DNA of 64,000 nucleotides from Streptomyces sp. NBC_00247. Its GTDB lineage: Bacteria > Actinomycetota > Actinomycetes > Streptomycetales > Streptomycetaceae. The notes under the pieces were generated by a model. That model was not told the origin of the DNA. It was given only the letters and a program-made list of their open reading frames with translations, and did no database searches. Of this stretch, positions 45,949 to 55,732 are shown one piece after another. Every line of letters begins with the position of its first letter. Position 1 is the stretch's first letter. Where the stretch lies: NCBI RefSeq assembly GCF_036188265.1, contig NZ_CP108093.1, positions 5,600,001-5,664,000 of the forward strand. The letters are read 5' to 3'. A program made the translations under genes and the position numbers.

Positions 45949-46314
45949 ATGGCCTCTTCTTGGTACACGCTCGTCGTGGACGCCCACGACATGCCGTCGC
46001 TCGCCCGCTTCTGGTGCGCGGTGCTGGACTGGAAGGTCGTCCACGAGGACGGGGACGAGGTGACCATCGGGGCGAACGCCCAGGCCCTGCCGGGGCTTTG
46101 CTTCGTCTGCGTACCCGAACGCAAGGCGGTCAAGAACCGTCTGCACATCGACCTCAGCCCCGATGACCAGGCAGCCGAGGTCGAGCGGATTCTCGCGCTC
46201 GGCGCGACCCGGGTGGACGTCGGACAGGGCGGCGACGTCACGTGGGTGGTGCTGGCGGATCCGGAGGGCAACGAGTTCTGCGTGTTGCGGCCGAAGAAGA
46301 CGCTGCGGGACTGA
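45949..46314 (+). CDS. VOC family protein
   Basis: 121 residues. WYTLVVDAHDMPSLARFWCAVL at the start, RLHIDLSPDDQ in the middle and VVLADPEGNEFCVL at the end give the VOC pattern. Ligand unknown. CAGAGT a few bases upstream resembles a -10 for a near-leaderless message, which favours ATG at 45949 over GTG at 45940. Confidence 0.8.
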   Translation: MASSWYTLVVDAHDMPSLARFWCAVLDWKVVHEDGDEVTIGANAQALPGLCFVCVPERKAVKNRLHIDLSPDDQAAEVERILALGATRVDVGQGGDVTWVVLADPEGNEFCVLRPKKTLRD

Positions 46315-46478
46315 AGGGCTTCCTCAGGCGGCGCGGTGGCCGTCCACCCGGATCGAGCGGATGCCGCTGATGTGCCGCCCTCCGCAGCGGTCCTCGGCAG
46401 GACCGGTTGCGGGCCGGTGCGGTGGAGGGGATCCGCCTGGCATCTGCGGTCTCCGGATGCGGGTGTCCGGTCCGGGGG

Positions 46479-46505
46479 CCCGCCGGGCGGAAGCCGCCCG
46501 GCGGG
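46479..46505 (-). terminator. Terminator after the multi-pass membrane protein gene
   Basis: CCCGCCGGGCGG (46479-46490) with 46494-46505, 3-base loop, 6 bases past the minus-strand stop at 46512. Confidence 0.65.
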
Positions 46506-46511
46506 GGAGGG

Positions 46512-47786
46512 TCAGGGGGTGGAGTCCCCTTCCTGGCCGGGCCCGGCCCCGGGCTGAGGACCCGGCGGCGGACCGGCCTGCGGACCCGGCTGCGGGCCGG
46601 GGTAGCCGTACGGCGGAGGCGGCGGCTGGTGGCCGTACGGCGGAGGCGGCGGCTGGTGGCCGTAGGGCGGAGGCCCGTAGGCGGGCGGCATCGGCAGGCC
46701 CGCCGCGTCGGCCAGGTCCTGCGCCAGGTTCTCCGTACGGATGCGGCGGTCGACGTAGAGCATCCCCAGCAGCAGCGGCGGGAAGGTGCCCACGAAGACC
46801 TGGCCGATCAGCTGGCCGGCCACCATGATCGCGGAGGCGCTGCCCACCGCGACCAGGATGGAGGTGAGGTTCGGGTCGTCGCCGATGTCCTGGGTGGTCA
46901 CCACGGAGGAGAACGTGCCGGCGATGGAGAACGGCATCTGGATGAGGTACGAGGCCACACCGGCCATCGCGTAGCCCAGCAGCGATATGCCGAATATCCG
47001 CCACCAACTGCCGCGAACGAGCGTGGACGAGCGGCGCATCGCGGCGACCGGCCCCTGTCCCTCCAGCACCACCGCCGTCGGCGCCAGCGAGAACTTCACC
47101 CAGAGCCAGACCGCGAGCGGTCCGGCCGGGAGCAGCAGCAGGACGGCGAGCCCCAGCCACACGGCGGCGCCGTCCGGGTTCCCGTCGGACAGGGCGATCC
47201 CGACCAGGGACGCTTCGACGACCATCACCAGGGCGACGGGAATCACCGCGATCAGCCCGGTCAGGAGCGCGGTGCCCAGCATGGCCCGCAGCCTGGACAG
47301 AGCGCTCTGCCGGACCGAGCGGAAGGTCACCGGGCGGCCCAACACGGCCCCCTGGAGCACCGTGGGCACCGCTGCCTGCACCAGGGCGACGGCCACGAAG
47401 GCCACGACCGCCCCGATCAGCGCCACGACCCCGAGAGCCACCAGGATCGGGGTGATGTCGTCCCACGGGACGTCCGGGTCGTCGGCGGATGCCCTGATGC
47501 CGTCGACGTGGTCGCGGACGGCGGAGAAGGCGATGAGGAGCGCCGCGGCGAACGCGACCGCGGCCGTTCCGTAGACCGCGGCGGCGAAGCCGAACAGGGC
47601 TTTCCAGTAGCGGCCCATCGCGGAGAAGGTGCCGTTGAGGATGTCCGAAAGCCGCAGGGGCGCCAGCGGTATCACCCCGGGCTCCGGTGGCGGTGGCATA
47701 CGCCAGCCGCCCCACCCCTGGTGAGCTCCCCCGCCGTACGGCGCGCCCCCCGGCGCTCCGCCGCCCCACCCCGCGTCCTGCGTCAC
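46512..47786 (-). CDS. Multi-pass membrane protein (GDPD membrane-domain-like)
   Basis: 424 residues. A Gly/Tyr-rich N-terminus, then about six membrane helices with RLSDILNGTFSAMGRYWKALFGF and the later TAVVLEGQGPVAAMRRSSTLVRGSWWRIFGI, a pattern seen in membrane domains attached to glycerophosphodiester phosphodiesterases, here without a catalytic part. The C-terminal 75 residues are Pro/Gly-rich with the repeat YGHQPPPPP (27-bp DNA repeat near 46606-46660). Role unknown. GTG start with GGAGAAACA upstream. Confidence 0.75.
   Translation of the reverse strand: MTQDAGWGGGAPGGAPYGGGAHQGWGGWRMPPPPEPGVIPLAPLRLSDILNGTFSAMGRYWKALFGFAAAVYGTAAVAFAAALLIAFSAVRDHVDGIRASADDPDVPWDDITPILVALGVVALIGAVVAFVAVALVQAAVPTVLQGAVLGRPVTFRSVRQSALSRLRAMLGTALLTGLIAVIPVALVMVVEASLVGIALSDGNPDGAAVWLGLAVLLLLPAGPLAVWLWVKFSLAPTAVVLEGQGPVAAMRRSSTLVRGSWWRIFGISLLGYAMAGVASYLIQMPFSIAGTFSSVVTTQDIGDDPNLTSILVAVGSASAIMVAGQLIGQVFVGTFPPLLLGMLYVDRRIRTENLAQDLADAAGLPMPPAYGPPPYGHQPPPPPYGHQPPPPPYGYPGPQPGPQAGPPPGPQPGAGPGQEGDSTP
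46606..46660 (-). repeat. 27-bp tandem repeat coding YGHQPPPPP
   Basis: Two near-identical units in the Pro-rich tail of the membrane protein. Typical slippage-prone Pro-repeat DNA. Confidence 0.6.
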
Positions 47787-47918
47787 TGTTTCTCCATTGA
47801 GTTGTTCGTATGGTCCGACCGGTAAGGTCGATGCGGCACACCGTAGCGCCCGGACCTGCTGACGGTCTGCGCGCGGGGGCGTAAAGACGTGACGCGACCA
47901 GCCGGTTCCTGAGACCGG

Positions 47919-47949
47919 TTGGCCCGGGCGGGACCCGGACGGTTAGGTT
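47919..47949 (+). promoter_or_regulatory. dapD promoter (leaderless)
   Basis: TTGGCC (47919-47924) and TAGGTT (47944-47949), 19 bases apart. The -10 ends 6 bases before the ATG at 47956, which has no ribosome-binding site. Confidence 0.45.
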
Positions 47950-47955
47950 TTGGTC

Positions 47956-48954
47956 ATGACCGACACGACTTCCCAGGGCTCGTCCCGTACCACCGGCGCC
48001 GTCGCCGCCGGCCTCGCCACCATCGACGGGAACGGCACCGTCCTCGACACGTGGTTCCCCGCCCCGGAGCTCACCGCCGAGCCCGGCCCGGCCGGCTCCC
48101 GGCGGCTCACCGCGGACGAGACCGTGAACCTCCTCGGCGAAGGTGCCGCCAAGGCCGTCGGCGTGGACGCCCGCCGCGGAGTCGAGGTCGTCGCCGTCGC
48201 CACGGTCATCGCCTCGCTGGACGACAAGCCGCTGGACGCGCACGACGCCTACCTGCGCCTGCACCTGCTCTCGCACCGGCTCGTCCAGCCGCACGGCCAG
48301 AACCTGGACGGTGTCTTCGGCCTCCTCGCCAACGTCGCCTGGACCTCGCTCGGTCCGGTCGCCGTGGACGACCTGGAGAAGGTCCGGCTGAACGCCCGCG
48401 CTGAGGGCCTGCACCTCCAGGTCACCTCGGTCGACAAGTTCCCGAGGATGACGGACTACGTCGCGCCCAAGGGCGTCCGTATCGCCGACGCGGACCGGGT
48501 CCGCCTCGGCGCGCACCTGGCGTCCGGCACGACCGTCATGCACGAGGGCTTCGTCAACTTCAACGCCGGCACACTCGGTACGTCGATGGTCGAGGGACGC
48601 ATCTCCGCGGGCGTCGTCGTCGGCGACGGCTCGGACATCGGCGGCGGCGCCTCCACCATGGGCACCCTCTCCGGTGGCGGCAAGGAGCGCATCGTGATCG
48701 GCGAGCGCTGCCTCATCGGCGCGGAGGCGGGCATCGGCATCGCGCTCGGCGACGAGTGCGTGGTCGAAGCCGGTCTGTACGTCACCGCCGGCACCCGGGT
48801 CACCATGCCGGACGGCCAGGTGGTCAAGGCCCGCGACCTCTCGGGCGCCTCGAACATCCTCTTCCGCCGCAACTCCGTCACGGGCGCCGTCGAGGCCCGT
48901 CCGAACAACGCGGTCTGGGGCGGCCTGAACGACATCCTGCACGCCCACAACTGA
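47956..48954 (+). CDS. dapD: 2,3,4,5-tetrahydropyridine-2,6-dicarboxylate N-succinyltransferase
   Basis: 332 residues, the long actinobacterial DapD. The C-terminal left-handed beta-helix has hexapeptide repeats (VRIADADRVRLGAHLASGTTVMHEGFVNFNAGTLG is typical in spacing), with SMVEGRISAGVVVGDGSDIGGGASTMGTLSGGG as the family signature. It succinylates tetrahydrodipicolinate in lysine and diaminopimelate synthesis, so it feeds peptidoglycan. It stands alone with its own promoter and a canonical terminator. Confidence 0.95.
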   Translation: MTDTTSQGSSRTTGAVAAGLATIDGNGTVLDTWFPAPELTAEPGPAGSRRLTADETVNLLGEGAAKAVGVDARRGVEVVAVATVIASLDDKPLDAHDAYLRLHLLSHRLVQPHGQNLDGVFGLLANVAWTSLGPVAVDDLEKVRLNARAEGLHLQVTSVDKFPRMTDYVAPKGVRIADADRVRLGAHLASGTTVMHEGFVNFNAGTLGTSMVEGRISAGVVVGDGSDIGGGASTMGTLSGGGKERIVIGERCLIGAEAGIGIALGDECVVEAGLYVTAGTRVTMPDGQVVKARDLSGASNILFRRNSVTGAVEARPNNAVWGGLNDILHAHN

Positions 48955-48964
48955 GCGTACGGAG

Positions 48965-48993
48965 AACGGCCCCCGTGTCCGGGGGCCGTTTTT
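48965..48993 (+). terminator. Canonical terminator after dapD
   Basis: AACGGCCCCCG (48965-48975) and CGGGGGCCGTT (48980-48990) with loop TGTC, then TTT. Confidence 0.85.
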
Positions 48994-49089
48994 CCGCGTC
49001 CGGGGACGTCACCGGGCCGACGCGACAAGGGGGAGCGGAGCGCGGAGAGTGGAAGGGGAACTGCCCTACCGCTCGAAAGGGGAACCACC

Positions 49090-50274
49090 GTGCGGGCGCT
49101 CACCTATCACGGAAAGCGGGACGTCAGGGTCGACACGGTCCCCGACCCTCCGATCGAGAAGCCGGACGACGTGATCGTGCGCATCACCTCGACGGGCATC
49201 TGCGGCTCCGACCTCCATCTCTACGAGGTCCTCGGCCCTTACATCGACCCGGGCGACATCCTCGGTCACGAACCGATGGGGATCGTGGAGGAGACCGGCC
49301 CCGAGGTCACCTCGGTGGCGAAGGGGGACCGGGTCGTCATCCCCTTCAACATCTGCTGCGGCCACTGCTTCATGTGCCGGCAGGGCCTGCACTCCCAGTG
49401 CGAGACGACCCAGATGCGCTCCCGGGGCATGGGCGCCGCACTCTTCGGATACACCAAGCTGTACGGCCAAGTGCCCGGCGGGCAGGCGCAGTTCCTGCGG
49501 GTCCCGTTCGGGAACAGCCTGCCGGTCAAGGTACCGGCCGGGCCGCCGGACGACCGGTTCGTCTACCTCTCCGACGTGCTGCCCACCGCCTGGCAGGCGG
49601 TCGAGTACGCGGCGATCCCGCCCGGCGGCACGGTCACCGTCCTCGGCCTCGGCCCGATCGGCGCCATGGCGGCCCGCATCGCGCGCCACCGGGGAGCCGG
49701 GCTCGTCGTCGGTGTGGACCTGGTGCCCGAGCGCCTGGCCCGCGCGAGCGCGTACGGCGCCACCTGCCTGGACCTGCGGCGTTACGACCAAGGCCCCGGC
49801 GACGCGATCCGGGAACTCACCCAGGGGCGCGGCACGGACTCCGTCATCGACGCCGTCGGCATGGAGGCGCACGGCGCCCCCACGGCCAAGGCGGCCCACT
49901 GGGCGGTCGGGCTGCTGCCGGACGCCGTGGCCGAACGCCTCATGGAGACGGCGGGCATCGACCGGCTCTCCGCGGTCTACGCCGCCGTCGACGTGGTGCG
50001 CCGGGGCGGCACGATCTCGCTCTCCGGCGTCTACGGAGGCGCCGTCGACCCGCTGCCCCTGCTGAAGATGTTCGACAAGCAGATCCAGCTCCGGATGGGC
50101 CAGGCCAACGTGTGGCGCTGGGTCGACGACATCCTCCCGCTGCTCACCGACGCGGACCCGCTCGGCGTCGACAGCTTCGCCACCCACCATCTGCCACTGG
50201 AACAGGGACCCCGGGCGTACGCCGCCTTCCAGCAGAAGGCGGACGGCATGATCAAGACGCTGCTGAACCCCTGA
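49090..50274 (+). CDS. Zinc-dependent alcohol dehydrogenase
   Basis: 394 residues, MDR superfamily. Catalytic zinc: ICGSDLHLYE Cys and GHEPMGIVEE His-Glu. Structural zinc: CCGHCFMCRQGLHSQC, four Cys. The NAD site VTVLGLGPIGAMAARIARHRG follows at mid-protein. The long loop after residue 110 is like glutathione-independent formaldehyde dehydrogenases, so formaldehyde or another small aldehyde/alcohol is possible but not proven. GTG start with GAAAGGGGAACC upstream. Confidence 0.88.
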   Translation: MRALTYHGKRDVRVDTVPDPPIEKPDDVIVRITSTGICGSDLHLYEVLGPYIDPGDILGHEPMGIVEETGPEVTSVAKGDRVVIPFNICCGHCFMCRQGLHSQCETTQMRSRGMGAALFGYTKLYGQVPGGQAQFLRVPFGNSLPVKVPAGPPDDRFVYLSDVLPTAWQAVEYAAIPPGGTVTVLGLGPIGAMAARIARHRGAGLVVGVDLVPERLARASAYGATCLDLRRYDQGPGDAIRELTQGRGTDSVIDAVGMEAHGAPTAKAAHWAVGLLPDAVAERLMETAGIDRLSAVYAAVDVVRRGGTISLSGVYGGAVDPLPLLKMFDKQIQLRMGQANVWRWVDDILPLLTDADPLGVDSFATHHLPLEQGPRAYAAFQQKADGMIKTLLNP

Positions 50275-50313
50275 CAGGAGCGCGCCGCACCCGGTGGCCG
50301 GGTCCGTCCGTCG

Positions 50314-51504
50314 TCACGCCCGGTGCCGCTGCCGCCACTCGATCATGAGGATGGTGGCGTCGTCCGCCAGTTCGTCGTTCTGGTGTTCCAGGATCGAGTG
50401 GATGAGCTGGCGGAGGGCCTCCGGAGCGAGTTCGCCGACCGCGGTGGCGCGGATGATGGAGGTGGTGAAGCCCGAGAGACCGAACTGCGACCCACCGTCC
50501 AGACGCGCCTCGGTCACCCCGTCCGTGTAGAGGATCACGCGGTCTCCCGGCTCCAGCGCCACTTCGCGCACCGTGCGGGAGCCACCCCCGAGCACTCCGG
50601 GCGTGCCCATCGGGGGTTCGCCCGGATATTCGAGGGCGCTCTCCAGGACCTGTTCGTCGCGGATGAGGAGCGGCGGCGGGTGCCCGCTGTTGACCCAGCT
50701 CAGAATGCCGCTGGCCAGGTCGAGCTGCAGGACGATCCCGGTGCAGAACTGGTCCGGCAGCCACTCCGCGAGCGCCTCGTCGACGGTCCTCACCATCTCG
50801 CCCAGCCCGGAGCCCCGACGCCGGGCGCTCCGGCAGCCGGCCATCGCGATCGCGGTGGTCAGGCCGGACGCGAGGTTGTGCCCCATCGCGTCCAGGATCA
50901 CGGCGTGCAGCGTCGACTCCGTCATCGCGTGGTCGAACGCGTCCCCGCCCAGCTCGTAGGCGGGTTCGAGGACCGCGGTGGAGACGGCCCGGTCGTCGCC
51001 GATGGAGCGGGGCGGAAGCAGGGCCCGCAGCATCTCCGCCGGCAGCGTCATCGTCCCGGTGCGCGCCTGCTGGACGAGGCGGTCGCTGAACGCGCGCTTG
51101 GAGGTGATGGCCATGGCGAGGACGGACGCGAGCGACCCGCACCGTTCCAGCAGGATGCCGTCCAGCGTCTCCAGATGGAAGCCGACCACCCCCAACCGCT
51201 CTTCGCCGTCGACGAGCGGGAGCCAGACGATCAGCGTGCGGGAATCGGTGTTCTGCACACGCAGCGACATCGCCCGGTAGGCCCAGCCGGCCAGGGACCC
51301 GTCCACCGGCAGCCGGTCCTCGCCCGAAAGAAGGGTCAGACACCTCTGCTGGAGGTCCACCAGGTAGACGTCCACGTGACCGAGGCCCAGGCGTGCGGCG
51401 TACCGGTTGACGAGGACGGAGAGGTTCGTCGGAGCCGTCGAGTGCACCTCCGCCAGGAAGGCGTGCAGGACGTGTTCGACGGTGTCGCCGGAGGACTCCC
51501 TCAT
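50314..51504 (-). CDS. GAF-domain PP2C/SpoIIE-type serine phosphatase
   Basis: 396 residues. The N-terminal half has a GAF-like sensor (VNRYAARLGLGHVDVYLVDL ... LVDGEERLGVVGFHLETLDG). The C-terminal half is the SpoIIE/RsbU catalytic domain, with the metal-site Asp in YELGGDAFDHA, DAMGHN and DDATILMIEW. Such enzymes dephosphorylate anti-sigma antagonists in partner-switching circuits; no kinase or antagonist gene is adjacent. The ATG at 51504 is preceded by GGAGG; the frame is open further upstream with no coding-like sequence. Confidence 0.88.
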   Translation of the reverse strand: MRESSGDTVEHVLHAFLAEVHSTAPTNLSVLVNRYAARLGLGHVDVYLVDLQQRCLTLLSGEDRLPVDGSLAGWAYRAMSLRVQNTDSRTLIVWLPLVDGEERLGVVGFHLETLDGILLERCGSLASVLAMAITSKRAFSDRLVQQARTGTMTLPAEMLRALLPPRSIGDDRAVSTAVLEPAYELGGDAFDHAMTESTLHAVILDAMGHNLASGLTTAIAMAGCRSARRRGSGLGEMVRTVDEALAEWLPDQFCTGIVLQLDLASGILSWVNSGHPPPLLIRDEQVLESALEYPGEPPMGTPGVLGGGSRTVREVALEPGDRVILYTDGVTEARLDGGSQFGLSGFTTSIIRATAVGELAPEALRQLIHSILEHQNDELADDATILMIEWRQRHRA

Positions 51505-51790
51505 CGGCGCGCCTCCGCCGCCTTTGCCGGACACCACCTGGTGGCGGTGCGGTGTGCTGTGCCGCGGGACATGGCGGACTCCAGGGGCCGGAAGGACAGC
51601 GGTACGCGCCGTCATCGGTGTGCCGGACGGAGCGCGCCGTTCGTCCGTCCAGACAAACCGGGGTGGCCGGGTGACGCCACTCCTCGGCGCCGTTCGGTGG
51701 GCGGCCGGCCGGACACCGCCCGGTGGACGCGCGACTGCCCCGGGGCCGGAGCCCCGGGGCAGTCTCAGGCGTTCAGCCGGTACGTGACCG

Positions 51791-53734
51791 TCAGCGGAAG
51801 GAGCTGATGTACCCGGCCGCCGGGGTACCGACGCCCGTCACGTCGTCGTACCCCTTGACCGCCGTGAGCGAGGCGTCCTTGCCGAGGGTCCGCAGCGAGG
51901 TCAGCAGACCGTCCGTCGCGTCGACGCTGTTGGCGAAGTCGACCCGGGCCACCGCGAGGTCACGGCCCGCACCCAGCGGGTGGTCGGTGACGTCGTGGTA
52001 CGCCTTCGAGGAGTAGCGGGCGTAGATCGCCGGGTTGGCGAAGCCGATCGACCGGCCGTGCTGCGCCTGCTGCGCGAGGGCCTGGACGCCCGCGATGACC
52101 GGCGCCGCCAGCGACGTACCGCCGATGCGGTACTCGTCGTAGCCGAGCGAGCCGTCGGGCAGCGTCTGGGTCTGGCCGACCAGGAAGCCGGTGTTCGGGT
52201 CGGCGACCGCCGCGATGTCCGGTTCGGTACGCATCCGGGTCTTGCCGTTCGCCTTGGCGAGCGAGTCCGGCACGACACCGCGCTGGTAGGACGGCTGCTT
52301 CACGGTCGAGCTGGTGCCGCCGCCCGCGCCGGAGGTGTAGGCGCCGGGGAAGTCGGTCCAGCTCTTCCCGTCGTCGGAGAGGCCGGCCTTCACCGTGCCC
52401 CAGCCGGTCTCCCACTGGTACGCGTCACCCTTGCCGACGGCCAGCGAGGTGCCGCCGACCGACGTCACCCACGCGGAGTTGGACGGGACGTCGACCTGCT
52501 TGGTGCCGGTGGACGCGACGTTGTCGCCCGCGTCGCCGGAGGAGAAGTAGAAGCCGATGCCCTCGACCGCGCCCAGCTTGAACACCTGGTCGTAGGCGGC
52601 CGCGACGTCCGGGGTCTCGTTGGCCTCGACGTCGCCCCAGGAGTTGGAGACGATGTCGGCGAGCCGGTGGTCGACGACCTTGTCGAGCGAGTCCAGCAGG
52701 TCGGCGTCGTAACAGGAGGCGCCGCCCACGTACACGATGTCCGCGGCGGGCGCGACGGCGTGCACGGCCTCCACGTCGAGGGTCTCCTCGCCGTACCAGC
52801 CGGACGCCCCGCACTCCTCGGTCGCGGTGTAGTCGGCCGGCAGCACCTGGCTGAGCTGGCCCTTCTTGTACGGGGCGTCGCCGTTGCGCTTGGCGTACTC
52901 CGCCGCGTCCTTGGCGATGGTCGGCGAGGCGTACGCGTCGGTGATGGCGACGGTCACGCCCTTGCCGGTCCAGCTGCCCGCACCGTACGCGGAGCGGAGC
53001 TGCTTGCCGGTGTAGCCCTTGACCGCGTACGGCACCTTGGAGCCGTACGCGCCGGGCAGCGAGGAGGCGGTGTTCGAGCCGTAATAGGTGGAGAAGGGGC
53101 CCGCGTTGCGGAACACCGCGTCCGGCGGCGGGAGTACCTCGTCCTGGCTCGACTTGTGCGGCGCGTTGTCCAGACCGGACACCGCGAGCACGGCTTCGCC
53201 CAGCCCGGCCGGCACGGAGGCCGTGGCGGAAGGGGCGCGGTAAGTACGACTGCCCTTGCGGTAGTTGTGCAACTGGGTGGAGAAGGTCTTCTCGGCCGCG
53301 GCGACGTCACCGGTGGCGGAGACGTAGTGCTGGTTCGCGCCGGTGACGGTCAGGCCGTTCGAGGTCAGCCACTGGCTGACCTCGTCGATCTGCTGCTGGG
53401 TCGCTCCGAACCGGGCCTGTGCCTGGTCGGCGCTCAGGTACTTCCCGTACGAGGAGGACCGCGGGTCGGACACGGCGGCGGCGTACGCGGCGAGCCCCGC
53501 GGCGTCCCGTCCGGCGAGGTGCACCCGGACGCTCACCTTGCCGCTGTCGGCAGTGGCGCCCTGGTCCGCCTGGGCGGTCGCCCAGGCGGGCTTGGTGCCC
53601 TGCAACGCGTCGCGCCCGCCCGGAGCGGAGTCCGCACTGGCGGACGGTATGCCGAGGGCGAGTGCGCCGGCGAGCAGTGGCAGTGTCGCCGCCATGCTCA
53701 GCCCGGCACGTTTTCCGGCGCGGCTGATTCTCAT
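51791..53734 (-). CDS. Secreted pro-kumamolisin/sedolisin protease (S53)
   Basis: 647 residues. A long signal peptide with hydrophobic LSMAATLPLLAGALAL ends near ASA-D; a pro-domain (about 45-205, with LSADQAQARFGATQQQIDEVSQWL) keeps the enzyme inactive until acid. The S53 catalytic part has Glu/Asp in YGEETLDVEAVHA, SNSWGD, the Ser in IGGTSLAAPV, and the calcium-site DDVTGVGTP near the end. It is an acid-active serine peptidase. AGGGGG lies 5 bases before the ATG at 53734. Confidence 0.92.
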   Translation of the reverse strand: MRISRAGKRAGLSMAATLPLLAGALALGIPSASADSAPGGRDALQGTKPAWATAQADQGATADSGKVSVRVHLAGRDAAGLAAYAAAVSDPRSSSYGKYLSADQAQARFGATQQQIDEVSQWLTSNGLTVTGANQHYVSATGDVAAAEKTFSTQLHNYRKGSRTYRAPSATASVPAGLGEAVLAVSGLDNAPHKSSQDEVLPPPDAVFRNAGPFSTYYGSNTASSLPGAYGSKVPYAVKGYTGKQLRSAYGAGSWTGKGVTVAITDAYASPTIAKDAAEYAKRNGDAPYKKGQLSQVLPADYTATEECGASGWYGEETLDVEAVHAVAPAADIVYVGGASCYDADLLDSLDKVVDHRLADIVSNSWGDVEANETPDVAAAYDQVFKLGAVEGIGFYFSSGDAGDNVASTGTKQVDVPSNSAWVTSVGGTSLAVGKGDAYQWETGWGTVKAGLSDDGKSWTDFPGAYTSGAGGGTSSTVKQPSYQRGVVPDSLAKANGKTRMRTEPDIAAVADPNTGFLVGQTQTLPDGSLGYDEYRIGGTSLAAPVIAGVQALAQQAQHGRSIGFANPAIYARYSSKAYHDVTDHPLGAGRDLAVARVDFANSVDATDGLLTSLRTLGKDASLTAVKGYDDVTGVGTPAAGYISSFR

Positions 53735-53937
53735 GTAACCCCCTGCGATATGGGTGTTTCGCGTGTGGAGCATGTGCTGGGTGATCTGCACATGTGATCC
53801 GCCACTCTTGCGAGGAACCCTTCATGTAGGGGGCATGCATTTACCAAGAAACCGTCAAGGGGTCATACGCGGACGGGGGTTACGGCCGGAAGGGGCGGGA
53901 ATGCGCGGGCCGGGTCCGGATGCCCGCATCCGTCCGG

Positions 53938-54825
53938 TCACCCGGCGAGAAGTTCCCCGAGGGCCCTGCGCAGCTCCTCGGCCGCCTCGCGGCCCGCGGG
54001 GCGCAGTGGTTCGCGGACGGGGCCGAGGTCCAGCAGCGCCTTGGCGGTGACCGTTCCGGGCAGCCCGGACGCCATCATCAGCTCGGTCAGCCGGGTGTTG
54101 CGGGCGTTGAGGAGTGCGGCCTCGCCGGTACGGCCCGCGTCGAAGGCGTCGAGCGGCGCCCGCACCTGGCGGGGCGCGACATTGGCCACCGTGCTCACGT
54201 ACCCCGCGCCGCCGACCGCGTAGAGAGGCAGGTTGAGCTCCTCGCAGCCGGAGTAGTAGGCGAGCCCCGTGCGTGACAGCACCCCGGTCGTGCCGAGCAT
54301 GTCGTAGGCGCAGTCCTTCACCGCCACGACGCGGGGGTGCTCCGCGAGCCTCAGCAGGGTCTCCGGCTCGATCCGGGTGCCCGTGCGGCCGGGGATGTCG
54401 TACAGCATCAGCGGCAGCCCGGACGCCTCCGCGACGCGAAGGAAGTGCGCCTCGACGGCCTCCTGCGGCGGCCTGCTGTAGTACGGGGTCACCACCAGCA
54501 GCCCGTCCGCGCCCGCCTTCTCCGCCTCGCGCGCCAGCTCCACCGTGTGCCGGGTGTCCGCGCTGCCCACGCCCGCCAGGACCGGCACCCCGTCACCCAC
54601 CGCCTCCCGCACCGCGCGTACCAGCGCCTTCTTCTCGGCGTCCGTCGTGGTCGGGGACTCCCCGGTGGTCCCGCTGAGGACGAGGCCGTCGCAGCCGTCG
54701 CGCACCAGGGCGGCGGCGTGGGCGGCCGCGGCGTCCGGATCGAGCGCCCCGGAAGCGGTGAACGGGGTGACCATCGCGCAGAGCGCGCGGCCGAAAGGGC
54801 GGGGGCGAGGGCGGTCGGTCGTCAT
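53938..54825 (-). CDS. 4-hydroxy-tetrahydrodipicolinate synthase family protein (DapA paralogue)
   Basis: 295 residues. The family residues are present: LSGTTGESPTTT, YYSRPP, YDIPGRTGTRI and the Schiff-base Lys in VVAVKDCAYD. It is probably an aldolase of the DapA/NanA superfamily that condenses pyruvate. dapD is 6 kb away and not in an operon with it, so true DapA activity is plausible but not certain. ATG at 54825 chosen; no good ribosome-binding site precedes it, so it may be leaderless. Confidence 0.85.
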   Translation of the reverse strand: MTTDRPRPRPFGRALCAMVTPFTASGALDPDAAAAHAAALVRDGCDGLVLSGTTGESPTTTDAEKKALVRAVREAVGDGVPVLAGVGSADTRHTVELAREAEKAGADGLLVVTPYYSRPPQEAVEAHFLRVAEASGLPLMLYDIPGRTGTRIEPETLLRLAEHPRVVAVKDCAYDMLGTTGVLSRTGLAYYSGCEELNLPLYAVGGAGYVSTVANVAPRQVRAPLDAFDAGRTGEAALLNARNTRLTELMMASGLPGTVTAKALLDLGPVREPLRPAGREAAEELRRALGELLAG

Positions 54826-55054
54826 GTGAGGCAGTGTCGACGGGCCCACGCGGCCGGGTCCAGCAAGTTCTGCTTGCCCCGACGATGTAGCGGAGCTGAA
54901 CGGTGGCGGACACGGCGGACACCGGGCGCGAACCGGAAGGTGCCGTCCGGCCGGCGGCGTCGCCGCGCGTCCGCCGGGTGCCGGGCGAACCGTCCGGGGG
55001 CCGGTGGCGTCTCACCTGATCCGGAAGGAACGGGCAGAGCGCCAAGGGGAGCGG

Positions 55055-55732
55055 ATGCGCACACGTGCGGACGGACGGATACGGCGGGGGAGCGGGGCCG
55101 CGGCGCTGCTGGGGGCGGGAGCGCTGGTCCTGACCGGCTGCGCGGGAGCCTTCGTACCGGCGGGGGAGGGGGAACCCGCGGCGACGCCCGCCGTCACGCG
55201 CGCGCCGGCGTCCCCGGGCGGCCCCGTGGCGGCGGAGACCCTGGACCCCTCGGCCTTCCCCTCCGGGGACATCGCGCTGCCCGCTCCCGCGCCCACGCCT
55301 GCCCCCACCGGTGACTGTCCCGCCTCCGGCGCCCGCGTGGACATGGGGCCGGTGGAGACGGCGATGTTCGCGCGGGCCGTCGTGCTGACCCTCGTCAACT
55401 GCGGTACCGAGCCCTACCAGGTCGACGGCTACCCCTCGGTCCGGGTCCTGGACGAGAACGGTGACCGGCTGCCGGTCCCGGTCAACGCGGGCCGCTCGAT
55501 GTTCGGCCCCGACCTCGGCCCCGAGTCGGTGGCGCTGAAGCCCGGCGGGACCATGAAGTCCATCCTCGCCTGGGTCTCGACCAAGGAGGGCGGCGATCTG
55601 ATCGAGAGCGACTCCCTGGAACTCGCGGCGGCCCCGGACGCCGGATCGCTGAACTTCCCCCTGGTCGGCCACGACCTGCGGCTGATGGACGAGCTGAACA
55701 CGACCGCCTGGCGCGAGAAGCTGCCGGGCTGA
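55055..55732 (+). CDS. DUF4232-type lipoprotein
   Basis: 225 residues. A basic N-terminus, hydrophobic ALLGAGALVL and lipobox LTGCAG give lipid anchoring. A Pro/Ala-rich linker (about 35-85) leads to a beta-sandwich domain beginning DCPASGARVDMGPVETAMFARAVVL, with NCGTEPYQVDGYPSVRVLDENG and LKPGG, as in DUF4232. Function unknown. AAGGGGAG lies 5 bases before the ATG. The last codons (REKLPG) are the start of a repeat array downstream. Confidence 0.8.
   Translation: MRTRADGRIRRGSGAAALLGAGALVLTGCAGAFVPAGEGEPAATPAVTRAPASPGGPVAAETLDPSAFPSGDIALPAPAPTPAPTGDCPASGARVDMGPVETAMFARAVVLTLVNCGTEPYQVDGYPSVRVLDENGDRLPVPVNAGRSMFGPDLGPESVALKPGGTMKSILAWVSTKEGGDLIESDSLELAAAPDAGSLNFPLVGHDLRLMDELNTTAWREKLPG

Noticed and set aside
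46324..48948. Long minus-strand open frame across the membrane protein gene and dapD
   Set aside because: It overlaps two confident genes on both strands and has no recognisable domain.
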